Below the pieces are notes generated by a model. The model ran no database searches. It was not told the origin of the DNA and saw nothing but the letters and a program-made list of their open reading frames with translations. From Bacteroides rodentium JCM 16496 (GTDB lineage Bacteria > Bacteroidota > Bacteroidia > Bacteroidales > Bacteroidaceae): a DNA stretch of 45,622 nucleotides. Made by a program: the position numbers and the translations under genes. Below are positions 18,476 through 27,007 of the stretch, in pieces; the stretch's first letter is position 1, and the number at the start of each line of letters is the position of its first letter. The stretch is from assembly GCF_000614125.1 (NCBI RefSeq), contig NZ_BAKJ01000040.1, positions 1-45,622 of the forward strand. Reading direction: 5' to 3'.

Positions 18476-21400
18476 CTAATTATCAGCTGCCTTTGTACAT
18501 TCATCTACCAGATAGGCAATGGATACATAGGGGATACCTGAGTTTGTTGTCAATCCGATTTCACAAGTACGGCTGTTGGAGTAGCCTATATTCACTCCGG
18601 ACGCTTCTATTTGCGGGCGGAGTTTGCGTAGGGCGTACGAGTTCAGCTCAGGATAGGTGAATCCCCGGTCTCCGGCAAAACCGCAGCAACCTACTTCTTC
18701 CGGCACGATGACTTTACTGGAGCAAAGGCGTGCAAGGGCTATAATGGTATCTGCCAGTCCCATTTTCCGCATGGAGCAGGTGATGTGGATTGCTACGGGG
18801 CGGTTAATAGGGGTGAAAATCAGCTTCTCACGTAAGAATGTATAGATGAATTCTGCAGGTTCATACAGTTTCATCTTCTTGATACATTCGCGCATGCGGT
18901 GCAGACAAGGGCTTTGGTCACAGAGGACGGGGTACTTGCCTTGTTCGCTGGCTTCCCAAAGTGCGGCCTCCAGTTCGGCTGTCTTGCGGTCGGCAATGTC
19001 CAGCATCCCTTTGCTTTCCCAAATGGTGCCACAGCAAAGCTTGTCCATATCTTTCGGGAAGATGATTTCGTAACCGGCTTTTTGCAACAAGGACACCATT
19101 TTATTTACCAATGGCTGCTCTACGGGAGACTTCTTGGTCAGACCCATAGTCTGGTTGATGCAGCTGGGGAAGTAAACGACAGCCTCTCCCCCCTTGCCCC
19201 CTCCCCCGTAGGGAGGAGGAGTAGTTACTCCCGCTTTATCGGAATTAATTATTTTTCCCTTATCATTATCAGGAGTATCTTTCCCCCCCTCCCTACGGGG
19301 GAGGGGGCAAGGGGGGAGAGGCTTGAAGGCTTTCGGCATAGCCGGTGTCCATAGAGGTATGCCCAATGCATTGTGCAGCCCCTTGGTAATGCCGCTCATC
19401 GCCTTTGTCCCTAATAGTGAATGTCCGAAGTTGGCTAAGGACAATACGGGACGCAGTGTACTCTTGACACCGGCGAAATGATTGGCGACAAAGTCTCCGG
19501 CTTTGTATCCCAGACTGCCTTTGGGCAATGCTTCCTGGCGGATTATATGGGTAAGGTCGCCCGTATTGATACCCATCGGGCACGACATGGAGCAGAGGCC
19601 GTCTCCGGCACAAGTCTGGTTGCCGGGATAGCGGTATTGTTTTTCGAGCAGTGCAAGGCGCGTCGGGTCCTCGCCGCTTTGTTTCAGCCGGGATATTTCG
19701 CGCTGCAACACGATACGCTGGCGCGAGGAAAGGGTAAAGCCGCAGGAGAGACAGTTGACTTCGCAGAAACCGCACTCGATGCATTTGTCAGCTACGAGTG
19801 GCGTAGCATGTCTCTTGTCACTCATCACTAATAAAGGCAGCGGCTTGAAGTTCTTGATATGGCATTGCGGGTCATCATTGAAAATGACACCGGGGTTTAG
19901 CAATCCTTGTGGGTCAAACAGCTCTTTGACGGCCTTCATGGCTTTGTAGGCGTCATCTCCCCATTCATGGCGGACAAAGGGAGCCATATTCCGGCCCGTG
20001 CCATGCTCGGCTTTCAGGGAACCGTCATATTTATCTACTACCAAGGTCTTGATGTCATTCATCAAGTCTTCGTAGCGTTTCACTTCCGCTTGGGTACTGA
20101 AGGACTGGTTGATGATGAAGTGATAGTTTCCTTCAAGAGCATGGCCGTAGATGCAGGCGTCGTCATAGCCGTGACGGGCTATGAGCTGTTGCAGCTCTGC
20201 CGTCGCTTCTGGAAGGTCTTCAATGTGGAAGGCGATATCCTCGATGAGGCAAGTGGTCCCCGGCTGGCGCGTACCTCCACAGAGGGGAAGATGCCGGAAC
20301 GGATGGCCCAGTATTTGGAATATTCCTCCGGACGGTCGGTGAAGCGTACCGGAATATAGGTGGTGAAGGCTTGCAGGCAAGCTTCGATGGCAGATATGTT
20401 CTGTTGCAGTTCTTCCGGGGTACGGGCTTTGGTTTCGGTCAGCACTGCTGTCAATCCGGTTTCGTCGCCGGGCTCCACGCCGGGGAGGGCAGAGGAGGCA
20501 ACTTCGCCTTTGTATTTTAGGAATACGGGGTCGTTGACGGAAGAAAGGCTCTTGTAGTCTAGCATCTCAGCCCCTTTTACCAATGGAGAATTGACAGTTG
20601 ACAATTGACAATTGGCTGCGCTATCATGCCGCACGGTTTCATTGTCACTTGTCAATTGTAAATTGTCAATTGCTTTCATGGCTACCACAGCGCGGCACGC
20701 CTCCTTGATGGTCTTGAAGTAGAGCATAGCGCTGGCCTTGTAGGGATAATCATATTCAGTCTTCATCGTCACTTCCGAAAGGAACGCCAGTGTACCTTCG
20801 GAACCTACCATGAGGTGGGCAATGATTTCGAATGGGTCGTCGAAACGAACGAAGGGCAGCAGATTGAGCCCGGTTACGTTTTTGATGGAATATTTGTAAC
20901 GGATGCGTTCGGCCAGTTTTTCGTTGGTACGTATTTCATCGCGCAGTTCGCAGATGCGGCGGATGAAGTCACGGTGGGTCACTTCGAAGGAGGCGCGGCT
21001 GACGGGATTTCCGGTATCCAGCAGGGTGCCGTCCATCAGGATGATACGGGCGGAAACAAGCACCTTGTCGCTATTGGCGTGCGTACCGCAGTTCATGCCG
21101 GAAGCATTGTTCATGACGATACCGCCCACCATGGCGCTTTTCACCGAAGCGGGGTCCGGTGCAAACTTGCGACCGTAGGGAGCCAACAGTTCGTTCACAC
21201 GTTGTCCGATGATGCCCGGCTGGAGGGTTATCTGTTCGTGGTCGGCAGATATGCTGTATTTTTCCCAATTCTTGCCGGCTACGATGAGGATGGAGTCACT
21301 AATGGCTTGACCCGACAAACTGGTCCCTGCCGCTCGGAAGGTGACGGGCAGCCCGTGGCGGCTCGCCAGTTTCAACAGTTGTGAAACTTCATCTTCGTCT

Positions 21401-21549
21401 TTCGAACGGATTACAATCTGGGGAATCAGTCGGTAAAAACCGGCGTCCGTACCCCAAGCCAGCCGGCGAAGTTCGTCGGTGTAAATCCTTTCCTGCGGAA
21501 TGAATCGCTTTGCTTCCTGCAGGAAAGCCATGTAACTTTGCTCTTTCAT
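18476..21549 (-). CDS. FAD-linked oxidase with 4Fe-4S and CCG domains, probable D-lactate dehydrogenase (frameshift near 20279)
   Basis: A protein of about 1024 residues joining a GlcD-like flavin domain to a GlcF-like iron-sulfur part. The N-terminal half has 'PVTFRAAGTSLSGQAISDSILIV' and 'GGIVMNNASGMNCGTHANSDKVL' (FAD_binding_4) and 'HLMVGSEGTLAFLSEV'. The second half has FAD-oxidase_C segments ('YGHALEGNYHFIINQSF', 'AEHGTGRNMAPFVRHEWG'), two 4Fe-4S motifs ('CIECGFCEVNC', 'CAGDGLCSMSCP') and two cysteine-rich motifs ('KLCCGTIWESKG', 'VGCCGFAGDRGF'). One G missing in GTG(G)GAGG near 20279 splits it into two frames. Both repeat families are translated inside it (19181-19323 and 20589-20672). 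In this operon it would oxidise the D-lactate released by MurQ and pass electrons to quinone. ATG 21549 is chosen over GTG 21555. Confidence 0.85.
19181..19323. mobile_element. 143-bp MITE-like unit with perfect 36-bp inverted ends, in frame within the FAD/Fe-S gene
   Basis: Positions 19181-19216 and 19288-19323 are exact reverse complements over 36 bases, starting AGCCTCTCCCCCC and ending CCCGTAGGGAGG on the left. The 71-base centre is AT-richer. The unit is open in the host frame and encodes residues such as 'FKPLPPCPLPRREGG' and 'TTPPPYGGGGKGGEA' in the linker between the iron-sulfur and cysteine-rich domains. The same arm sequence brackets the DUF559 ORF at 25158-25608. Confidence 0.85.
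20589..20672. repeat. Heptamer-arm palindromic repeat inside the FAD/Fe-S gene
   Basis: The left arm has TTGACAG, TTGACAA, TTGACAA units, the core is TTGGCTGCGC-N2-TCATG with ACGG 21 bases from the core start (20612-20636), and the right arm has GTCAATTG/TAAATTG units complementary to the left. It is translated in frame as an insert with 'VRHDSAANCQLS', nearly the same peptide as in the serine hydrolase copy. Confidence 0.8.
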
Positions 21550-21610
21550 ATTCACTTTTTTTACTATTGCATCACTTTACTTCAAAGTGCTCTGTAAACG
21601 TGTCTCGCGA

Positions 21611-21688
21611 GGGGGACCCTCAGTCGTATATTGAGGGTATCTAACTATACGACTTAGGGTGTCTCTGTATACGACTGAGGTACCCTCC
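21611..21688. promoter_or_regulatory. Inverted and direct repeat cluster in the 170-bp gap before the FAD/Fe-S gene
   Basis: CCTCAGTCGTATA (21618-21630) and TATACGACTGAGG (21668-21680) are perfect 13-bp inverted repeats. Between them a third, direct copy TATACGACTTAGGGT (21646-21660) and a partial inverse GAGGGTAT occur. This is the only sizeable non-heptamer gap in the operon and could be a hairpin attenuator, processing site or operator. It is followed on the + side by T-runs (21696-21705), that is, A-runs in the operon direction, so it does not look like a simple terminator for the operon. Confidence 0.45.
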
Positions 21689-21725
21689 GTATCATGTTTT
21701 TTTTCTTCCTTATTCGTCTGTAAAT

Positions 21726-22966
21726 TTATTTATATAAATAATACTTTTTCGACAACTTACGGAAGTCTTCGGCATCTTTATACCAGTAGTCGCGTATGTC
21801 CTCCCAACGGTTCCGTTTCAAGAAGCGCTCGCGTATCTGTCGCGAACCGCTTACTTTGTCGAACATCGAGAAACGTCCCTTGTCGGCATGGTCAAACACG
21901 GCACGGTCCGGATAGAGGGCGGCGACTTCCTGCATGACCAGGAATTGCAGGTCGCTCAACGGTGCTTTGCCGAAATCCATGATGTGCACTTGCACACCTT
22001 GCAGCAACTCGCCTTTGCCTACACTGTAGAACGGTTTCAGGTACATCGGTCTGAAGATGACCCCCGGTACGTTCAGACGGTTCAGGTTTCCGGCCAGCTT
22101 TTCTGCTTCCACCCATGGTGCGGCAAACATCTGGAACGGAATGGTATACCCCACGCCGATAGACATATATCCCAGTTCGCCCAGAATACCGCTGACGGGG
22201 TAGAAGAATGCAGAATGAGGATGTGGAATGTGTGGAGAGGAGGGAACCCATTGCAGTCCGGTTTGGGTATAATCCATCTTGCGTTTCCAGCCTTTCATCT
22301 TCACTACGTGGAGATTACATTGTTCCCCATCCTTCAACATCTTCTCGCCATTGAGCATCAGTGCCAGCTCACCGCAAGTGAGGGCGTAAAGGTACGGAAT
22401 TTTAAACTGGCTTACAAAAGAAATGCAATCATCTTCAACCAAGTTGCCTTCAATCTTCAATCCGCCTACGGGATTGGGCCGGTCCAGCACAATGAATTCC
22501 TTGCCGTTTTCGGCAGCGGCTTCCATGGCCAGTCCCATGGTGCTGATGTAGGTAAAGGAACGGCAACCGATGTCCTGGATGTCATATACCAATACATCCA
22601 CGTCTTTCAGCATGTCCGGCGTGGCCTTGCGGGTCTTTCCGTAAAGCGAATAGACGGGCAGTCCGGTAGTCGCGTCTTTGATGTCTGTCACATGGTCGCC
22701 TGCGTGCACATCGCCGCGCACGCCGTGTTCGGGGCCGTAGAGTGCCACAAGGTTCACGTTGGGCGCCTCGTGCAGGATGTCGATGGTGGACCTCATCCGG
22801 TTGTCCACCCCCGTCGGGTTGGTAATCAATCCTACACGCTTACCTTCCAGCATCGGAAATTCTGTTCTTTCAGTACCTCGATGCCGGTCTTTATTCTGAT
22901 TTTCTGTGCCTGCATCATGCCGCCGCAGAGGAGGCAGAGCAAGGATATAATAATAATCTTTTTCAT
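21726..22966 (-). CDS. NamZ-like exo-beta-N-acetylmuramidase (DUF1343, GH171), copy 1 (frameshift near 22855)
   Basis: An exported protein of 413 residues after frame repair. The true start is the ATG at 22966, giving signal peptide 'KKIIIISLLCLLCGGMMQAQ'; the frame breaks after 'EVLKEQNFR' near 22853-22858, where one lost base joins it to 'MLEGKRVGLITNPTGVDN'. Family motifs are 'ALYGPEHGVRGDVHAGDHV', 'VLVYDIQDIGCRSFTYISTMG', 'FIVLDRPNPVGG' and 'SIGVGYTIPFQM'. Members of DUF1343 (NamZ) release MurNAc from the non-reducing end of peptidoglycan fragments. A second copy heads the same operon (35095-36261). The sequence does not tell which copy prefers long chains or short fragments. Confidence 0.87.
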
Positions 22967-22993
22967 CACTAATCACTAATCATTAAACATTAA

Positions 22994-24316
22994 TCACTTT
23001 TTCCCATATTCCGGGTCTATCCTTCTGTCTGCAAAAATGGTGACAACAACCGTGGCGAAACAGCATATCATTACCAACCAGAAGAAGTCCGTATATCCGA
23101 TAGCCTCCTGGATATATCCCGCAAACATACCTGGTATCATCATGCTTAGTGCCATGAATGCGGTACAGATGGCATAGTGGGATGTTTTGAATTCTCCTTC
23201 GGAGAAGTACATCATGTAGAGCATGTAGGCCGTGAAACCGAAGCCGTAGCCGAATTGCTCGATGGCGATGGCGGTGGAGATGGCAAACAGATTGTCGGGC
23301 TGGGCAATGGCAAGATAGACAAACGTCAGGCATGGCAGAGTCATGCATCCTGCCATCCACCAGATGGATTTTTTCAAGCCAATGCGTGATGCGAACAATC
23401 CTCCGAGGATACCGCCCAGGGTGAGGAATATGACTCCGATGGTGCCGTATACGATACCTACTTCTGCTGTCGATAGTTCCAGACCTCCCGATTCTTTGGA
23501 GGCAACCAGGAAAGGCATACACATTTTGATGAGGAATGCTTCAGGCAGGCGGTACAGCAACATGAACACGATGGCCAGCAATGCGCCCGGTTTGGTGAAG
23601 TAGGTGGCGAATGTTCGTCCGAATTCTCTGAATATGGCTCCTGCAGTGGCGGCATCGGCAGCCAGTGTTGACTTATCTGAGGTGGGTTTAGGAACTGCAA
23701 AGAGGTGATAGAACGTCACCAAGCTGAACAGAACGGCTGTAACCAGCATCGTGATGGTCCATGACAGCGGAATGTTTTCGGTTCTCAGTTCGATGGCGCC
23801 GGCAATGGCTACGAGCACGCCTTGTCCGAAGATAGAGGCGAGCCGGTAAAACGTGCTTCGGATGCCGACGAAGGCTGCCTGGTCACTCTGTTTCAGTGCC
23901 AGCATGTAGAAGCCGTCGGCGGCAATGTCGTGTGTGGCAGAGGCAAAAGCCGTGATGATGAACAGCATCAGCGTGATGCTGAACATGCTGATGGGGGTTG
24001 TTCCGGTTGCCATAGTCGCCTCGTCCGGCCGTGGAATGGATAGCGTCAGCAGGATGAATGCCACAGACATCAGAATCTGCATGGAAAGGGTCCACCATCT
24101 TTTGGTCTTGATGATGTCGACAAACGGGCTCCAGAAGGGTTTGATAGTCCAAGGCAGATAGAGCAGGCTTGTGAACAAGGCCATTTCTCCGTTCGGTACG
24201 CCCATCTTGGTAAACATCATCACGGAGATGTTGTTTACGATAAAATACGGAATGCCTTGTGCAAAGTACAGGGTGGGTACCCATGCCCATGGCGATATGT
24301 TTTTTGTATGGTTCAT
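22994..24316 (-). CDS. AmpG-like MFS muropeptide permease
   Basis: A 440-residue major-facilitator protein with about twelve membrane helices and an intact frame. The start 'SPWAWVPTLYFAQGIPYFIVNNISVMMF' and 'LYLPWTIKPFWSPFVDIIKTKRWW' are typical of AmpG/acetyl-CoA-transporter-like permeases, which carry GlcNAc-anhydroMurNAc peptides into the cytoplasm. It sits 27 bases upstream of the NamZ copy and after SpoIID, both peptidoglycan-related. An alternative is import of free disaccharide or amino sugar. The gap to the next gene holds short ATTAATC/ACTAATC repeats only. Confidence 0.82.
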   Translation of the reverse strand: MNHTKNISPWAWVPTLYFAQGIPYFIVNNISVMMFTKMGVPNGEMALFTSLLYLPWTIKPFWSPFVDIIKTKRWWTLSMQILMSVAFILLTLSIPRPDEATMATGTTPISMFSITLMLFIITAFASATHDIAADGFYMLALKQSDQAAFVGIRSTFYRLASIFGQGVLVAIAGAIELRTENIPLSWTITMLVTAVLFSLVTFYHLFAVPKPTSDKSTLAADAATAGAIFREFGRTFATYFTKPGALLAIVFMLLYRLPEAFLIKMCMPFLVASKESGGLELSTAEVGIVYGTIGVIFLTLGGILGGLFASRIGLKKSIWWMAGCMTLPCLTFVYLAIAQPDNLFAISTAIAIEQFGYGFGFTAYMLYMMYFSEGEFKTSHYAICTAFMALSMMIPGMFAGYIQEAIGYTDFFWLVMICCFATVVVTIFADRRIDPEYGKK

Positions 24317-24343
24317 GATATTGATTTATTGTGTGCTATTCGA

Positions 24344-25528
24344 TTATTCATACAGCTTGTCAATGCTGGCACCTACATAGTAGTGCAGCAGTATTGCATC
24401 ATACTTATACCCTTGCTCGCCCATCACGGCTGCACCTATTTGGCAAAGTCCCACACCATGCCCCCAACCGGCGCCGGTGAGGATAAAGCGTCCGGGAATG
24501 CCTTCGGCGGACAACTCCTCTTTGTCTACCACGAAGGCAGAGCTGTAGAGGTGTGAAGTGGAGAGCGTGCGGCGGATTTCCAGTTCCTTGCCGATGGTGA
24601 GTGTGCGTTTGGTTCCCACAATCTTCAGTTTCCAGAGGCGTCCGCTGGTTCCGCGGGCTATGGGGATAAGGTCGATGATTTGTCCGTAGTCGATGCCCGA
24701 ACGTTTCAGAATGAGGGCTGAAAGCTCTTCCTGGGTATATTCCACTTTCCAGCGATAGAAGTCCGTAGTCTCCTGGTCGTAGTTGTTGAGCACCTGCGAG
24801 AGGATTTTCTTGTCGGTGGTGTTGCAGAATGCTTCGGGATAGGTACGTATCCAGCGGTCCGCTTCGGCTTCCTGCGTCAAATCAGGCAGTCCGGTGTGCA
24901 CTTTGCTGTCTCGCTGTTGGGCAAGATAAGGGTATTTGATGTCTTCCCAACAGTATTGGAATTCCTCGAAAGCGCCGCCACAGCATTTGGAGAAACGGGC
25001 GTCGCAAATCTTACCGTCGGACGTCAGCACCTGGCCGCGGGTAGCGGCAATGGCTTGTTTCACAATATCGGTAGAGGCACGTGTAATGCCCTGGTAGCGC
25101 TGACAATGGTCGTCGGCGCATACATCGAAGTGGGTGTGGTCCTCTCGGTCGTACCAGCAAAGCCTCTCCCCCGGCCCCTCCCCCGTAGGGAGGGGGGGCT
25201 GCGCTATGCAGGCTTTGATTCGTTCGATAACACGGTCGGGTTGGGCTATGATTTCGTTGTTTGTAAAACGTAGAAGATGATAACCTAAGGATTCTAAATG
25301 TAAAGTGCGTTCTTTGTCCTTGTTTTTTTGCTTGGGGGTACCGTGATATTCCCCGTCTACTTCAATGATGAGTTTCTTCTCTAATGATACGAAGTCTGCG
25401 ATATAGTTGTCTATGATATGCTGCCTTCTGAATTTAGTTCCCAACTGATGATTACGTAGTCTCTCCCAAACAATCTTTTCAGCTTCGGTCGGTTCCTTCT
25501 TCAGCCGTTCCTGATTCTCTTTCAACAC
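24344..25528 (-). CDS. DUF559 endonuclease-like ORF fused in frame to the SpoIID C-terminal half
   Basis: The first ~110 residues, from a GTG at 25528, form a DUF559 domain of the Vsr-like PD-(D/E)XK nuclease fold: 'EPTEAEKIVWERLRNHQLG', 'KFRRQHIIDNYIADFVSLEKK' and 'LIIEVDGEYHG', with the catalytic Asp (ADF), Glu and Asp (IEVDG) all kept. It ends 'LLRFTNNEIIAQPDRVIERIKACI', then runs through the right inverted end ('PPLPTGEGPGERL') into SpoIID. An ATG just upstream (in CCATGTTATAAG) is one base out of frame with the 'YKTADRSNY' segment that usually begins such proteins, so the native start may be damaged. The role of DUF559 in moving the repeat is a hypothesis. Confidence 0.75.
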   Translation of the reverse strand: MLKENQERLKKEPTEAEKIVWERLRNHQLGTKFRRQHIIDNYIADFVSLEKKLIIEVDGEYHGTPKQKNKDKERTLHLESLGYHLLRFTNNEIIAQPDRVIERIKACIAQPPLPTGEGPGERLCWYDREDHTHFDVCADDHCQRYQGITRASTDIVKQAIAATRGQVLTSDGKICDARFSKCCGGAFEEFQYCWEDIKYPYLAQQRDSKVHTGLPDLTQEAEADRWIRTYPEAFCNTTDKKILSQVLNNYDQETTDFYRWKVEYTQEELSALILKRSGIDYGQIIDLIPIARGTSGRLWKLKIVGTKRTLTIGKELEIRRTLSTSHLYSSAFVVDKEELSAEGIPGRFILTGAGWGHGVGLCQIGAAVMGEQGYKYDAILLHYYVGASIDKLYE

Positions 25529-25608
25529 CGCATAATTGCTCCTATCCGCTGTCTTATAACATGGACTATCTTCTCCCCTCTACGGGGAGGGGCTGGGGGA
25601 GAGGCTTG
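25158..25608 (-). mobile_element. 451-bp element: DUF559 ORF between GC-rich inverted ends
   Basis: The ends are CAAAGCCTCTCCCCC at 25158 and its inverse GGGGGAGAGGCTTG ending at 25608. The similarity continues inward through GGCCCCTCCCCC/GGGGAGGGGCT and CCGTAG, about 33 bases with small differences. CCAG is present directly outside both ends (25154-25157 and 25609-25612), a possible 4-bp target duplication. Removing 455 bases does not restore the SpoIID frame, so either the CCAG match is chance or bases were lost at insertion or in sequencing. Confidence 0.72.
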
Positions 25609-26073
25609 CCAGTAGCCAGCTTCGGGAGATGACAGCGTGTGCCTTGAGCAGTTCCAGGGATGCGGTGGCACTCATCTCGGAAGAGATGACGCTGGTCAGA
25701 TAATCTTCTACATGGATGACGTTGATGCCAGTAAGCTTTCCATTCTCAACGATGATTTTGAGGGCACCCAGAAAACGCTGGTCTTCCTTGCGCTCCCAAT
25801 GGAAATTGATGCCGATGGTAACGTCCAATAGCTCGAAGGCATCGGTCTGCTCGTGTTGCGGTTCGAACAGCAGTTCGTCATACCGGCGTCCGTTCCAGAG
25901 AATCTTGCCTTCGTCGTAGGTCACTACCTGCTTGCCGCTGACTTCCGTTCCGTCCATGCGATACGGATTCAGCAAAACGAATTCTATCTGCGGTTCAAAC
26001 AGAATGCCTACTTGTACTTTGGGCTCTTTCATAATGGTATTTCTTTAAAATTAGAGTTCTTGGATTTCAGAAG

Positions 26074-27006
26074 TCATATTTTTTCCCTGATGCGCTGTCG
26101 TACCTTGTGGAAGTCCTCGGCAGAGAGGCATACTTCACTTAATATCTGTGCTACATCTTCCGCAGTGATTTTCAGGAAATCCTTTTCTACGGGGGTGATA
26201 AAGACACCTCCCAAGTCGACGGATGCCGGGCTGCTCAACAGATTGGCTTCTCCTTCGGCGGTATAGCAGGCGGGGCGGTGTTTCTCACGCGGGAAGACAA
26301 AGACCATCCAACGGTCGGCTTCGTATAGGACCAGTACGTTCATCATCGGCTCGTCTTCTCCGGGTTTCACGTCCAGAGAGCGGTAGATGATGTCAAACAA
26401 GTCTGCCGCGTCCTCTTTGGAGGTAGACTCAATGACGAGTGTGGCACGGGGAGCATCGTCGAGATACCACAGCACTGCTTTCCTATAATCGGCTATTTTC
26501 CCGGCAGTCTGTCCGCGCCAGTCCTTTTCAATAGGCATGAATCCTTTGTTTCCTGCCTGGAAATGAGCATGGTCGGGGGCGGAAGCACCACATTTGGGAC
26601 CGTTGTAGAAGATGGTGTAATCCGTCAGCGCTTCGGCCAGCTCCAGCATGTCGGTGAAGCGGGAGGCTATGCGTTGAGGGGTATGTGCCAGTTCCGGTAC
26701 TGTCAGGTGGCGGGGGAAGATGGGGAACGGATTCACCAGAATATGGTAGTGTCCGCCAAACGGGATACCTTTCTGTACCGGTGGCAGGTTTGCCGGGCAC
26801 AGAAAGCATTTCCGTTCCTGGATGGACTTGGCATCCACCTTGGCACCGGAGGAAACGATGCGTGCGGGGTTGAACTGTACCTTATAAGGTATCCCGTTTA
26901 CATTCAGCTCTTTCACCCGCACACCGGAGAGGGCGGCATAGTTGTTGCGTGCCGTCTCCCAGGATGCCAGTTGTTCGGTCAGAAGATTGTGTATCGTTTG
27001 ATTCAT
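26074..27006 (-). CDS. DUF4922 HIT-like nucleotidyl-transfer protein
   Basis: A 310-residue soluble protein without signal peptide. 'ERKCFLCPANLPPVQKG' (Cys67, Cys70) and 'YHILVNPFPIFPRHLTVPE' followed by 'CGASAPDHAHFQAGNKGFMPIE' give the HIT-type H-x-H-x-Q triad (His146, His148, Gln150). This resembles galactose-1-phosphate uridylyltransferase and Ap4A/GDP-hexose phosphorylases. It could therefore transfer or phosphorolyse a nucleotidyl group on a sugar phosphate. It abuts the glycosyltransferase gene (1-base gap) and precedes SpoIID, suggesting a role in using or recharging sugars recovered from the wall. Substrate unknown. Confidence 0.75.
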   Translation of the reverse strand: MNQTIHNLLTEQLASWETARNNYAALSGVRVKELNVNGIPYKVQFNPARIVSSGAKVDAKSIQERKCFLCPANLPPVQKGIPFGGHYHILVNPFPIFPRHLTVPELAHTPQRIASRFTDMLELAEALTDYTIFYNGPKCGASAPDHAHFQAGNKGFMPIEKDWRGQTAGKIADYRKAVLWYLDDAPRATLVIESTSKEDAADLFDIIYRSLDVKPGEDEPMMNVLVLYEADRWMVFVFPREKHRPACYTAEGEANLLSSPASVDLGGVFITPVEKDFLKITAEDVAQILSEVCLSAEDFHKVRQRIREKI

Positions 27007-27007
27007 A

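Larger units (their letters stand above)
24344..26032 (-). pseudogene. SpoIID/LytB-domain protein, split by a DUF559-bearing element
   Basis: The SpoIID family includes peptidoglycan lytic transglycosylases. The N-terminal part (26032 down to about 25613) has 'KPKVQVGIL'-type start 'KEPKVQVGILFEP', 'VEDYLTSVISSEMSATASLELLKAHAVISRSW', the SpoIID core. The C-terminal part resumes at 'WYDREDHTHFDVCADDHCQRYQG' and ends with 'GAGWGHGVGLCQIGAAVMG', the family's closing motif. Between them lies the element at 25158-25608. It creates a TAG stop at 25580-25582; both halves are otherwise in the same frame. The protein is probably inactive, or made as two pieces. Low-level readthrough cannot be ruled out, and a length error in the G/C runs of the repeat could alter the stop. 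Confidence 0.82.

Noticed and set aside
21888..22979. 363-codon open frame on the plus strand opposite NamZ copy 1
   Set aside because: No family motif or signal peptide; it mirrors the coding gene on the other strand, as do other long antisense frames (5896-6786, 11716-12420, 20815-21384). The minus-strand product is clearly recognisable.
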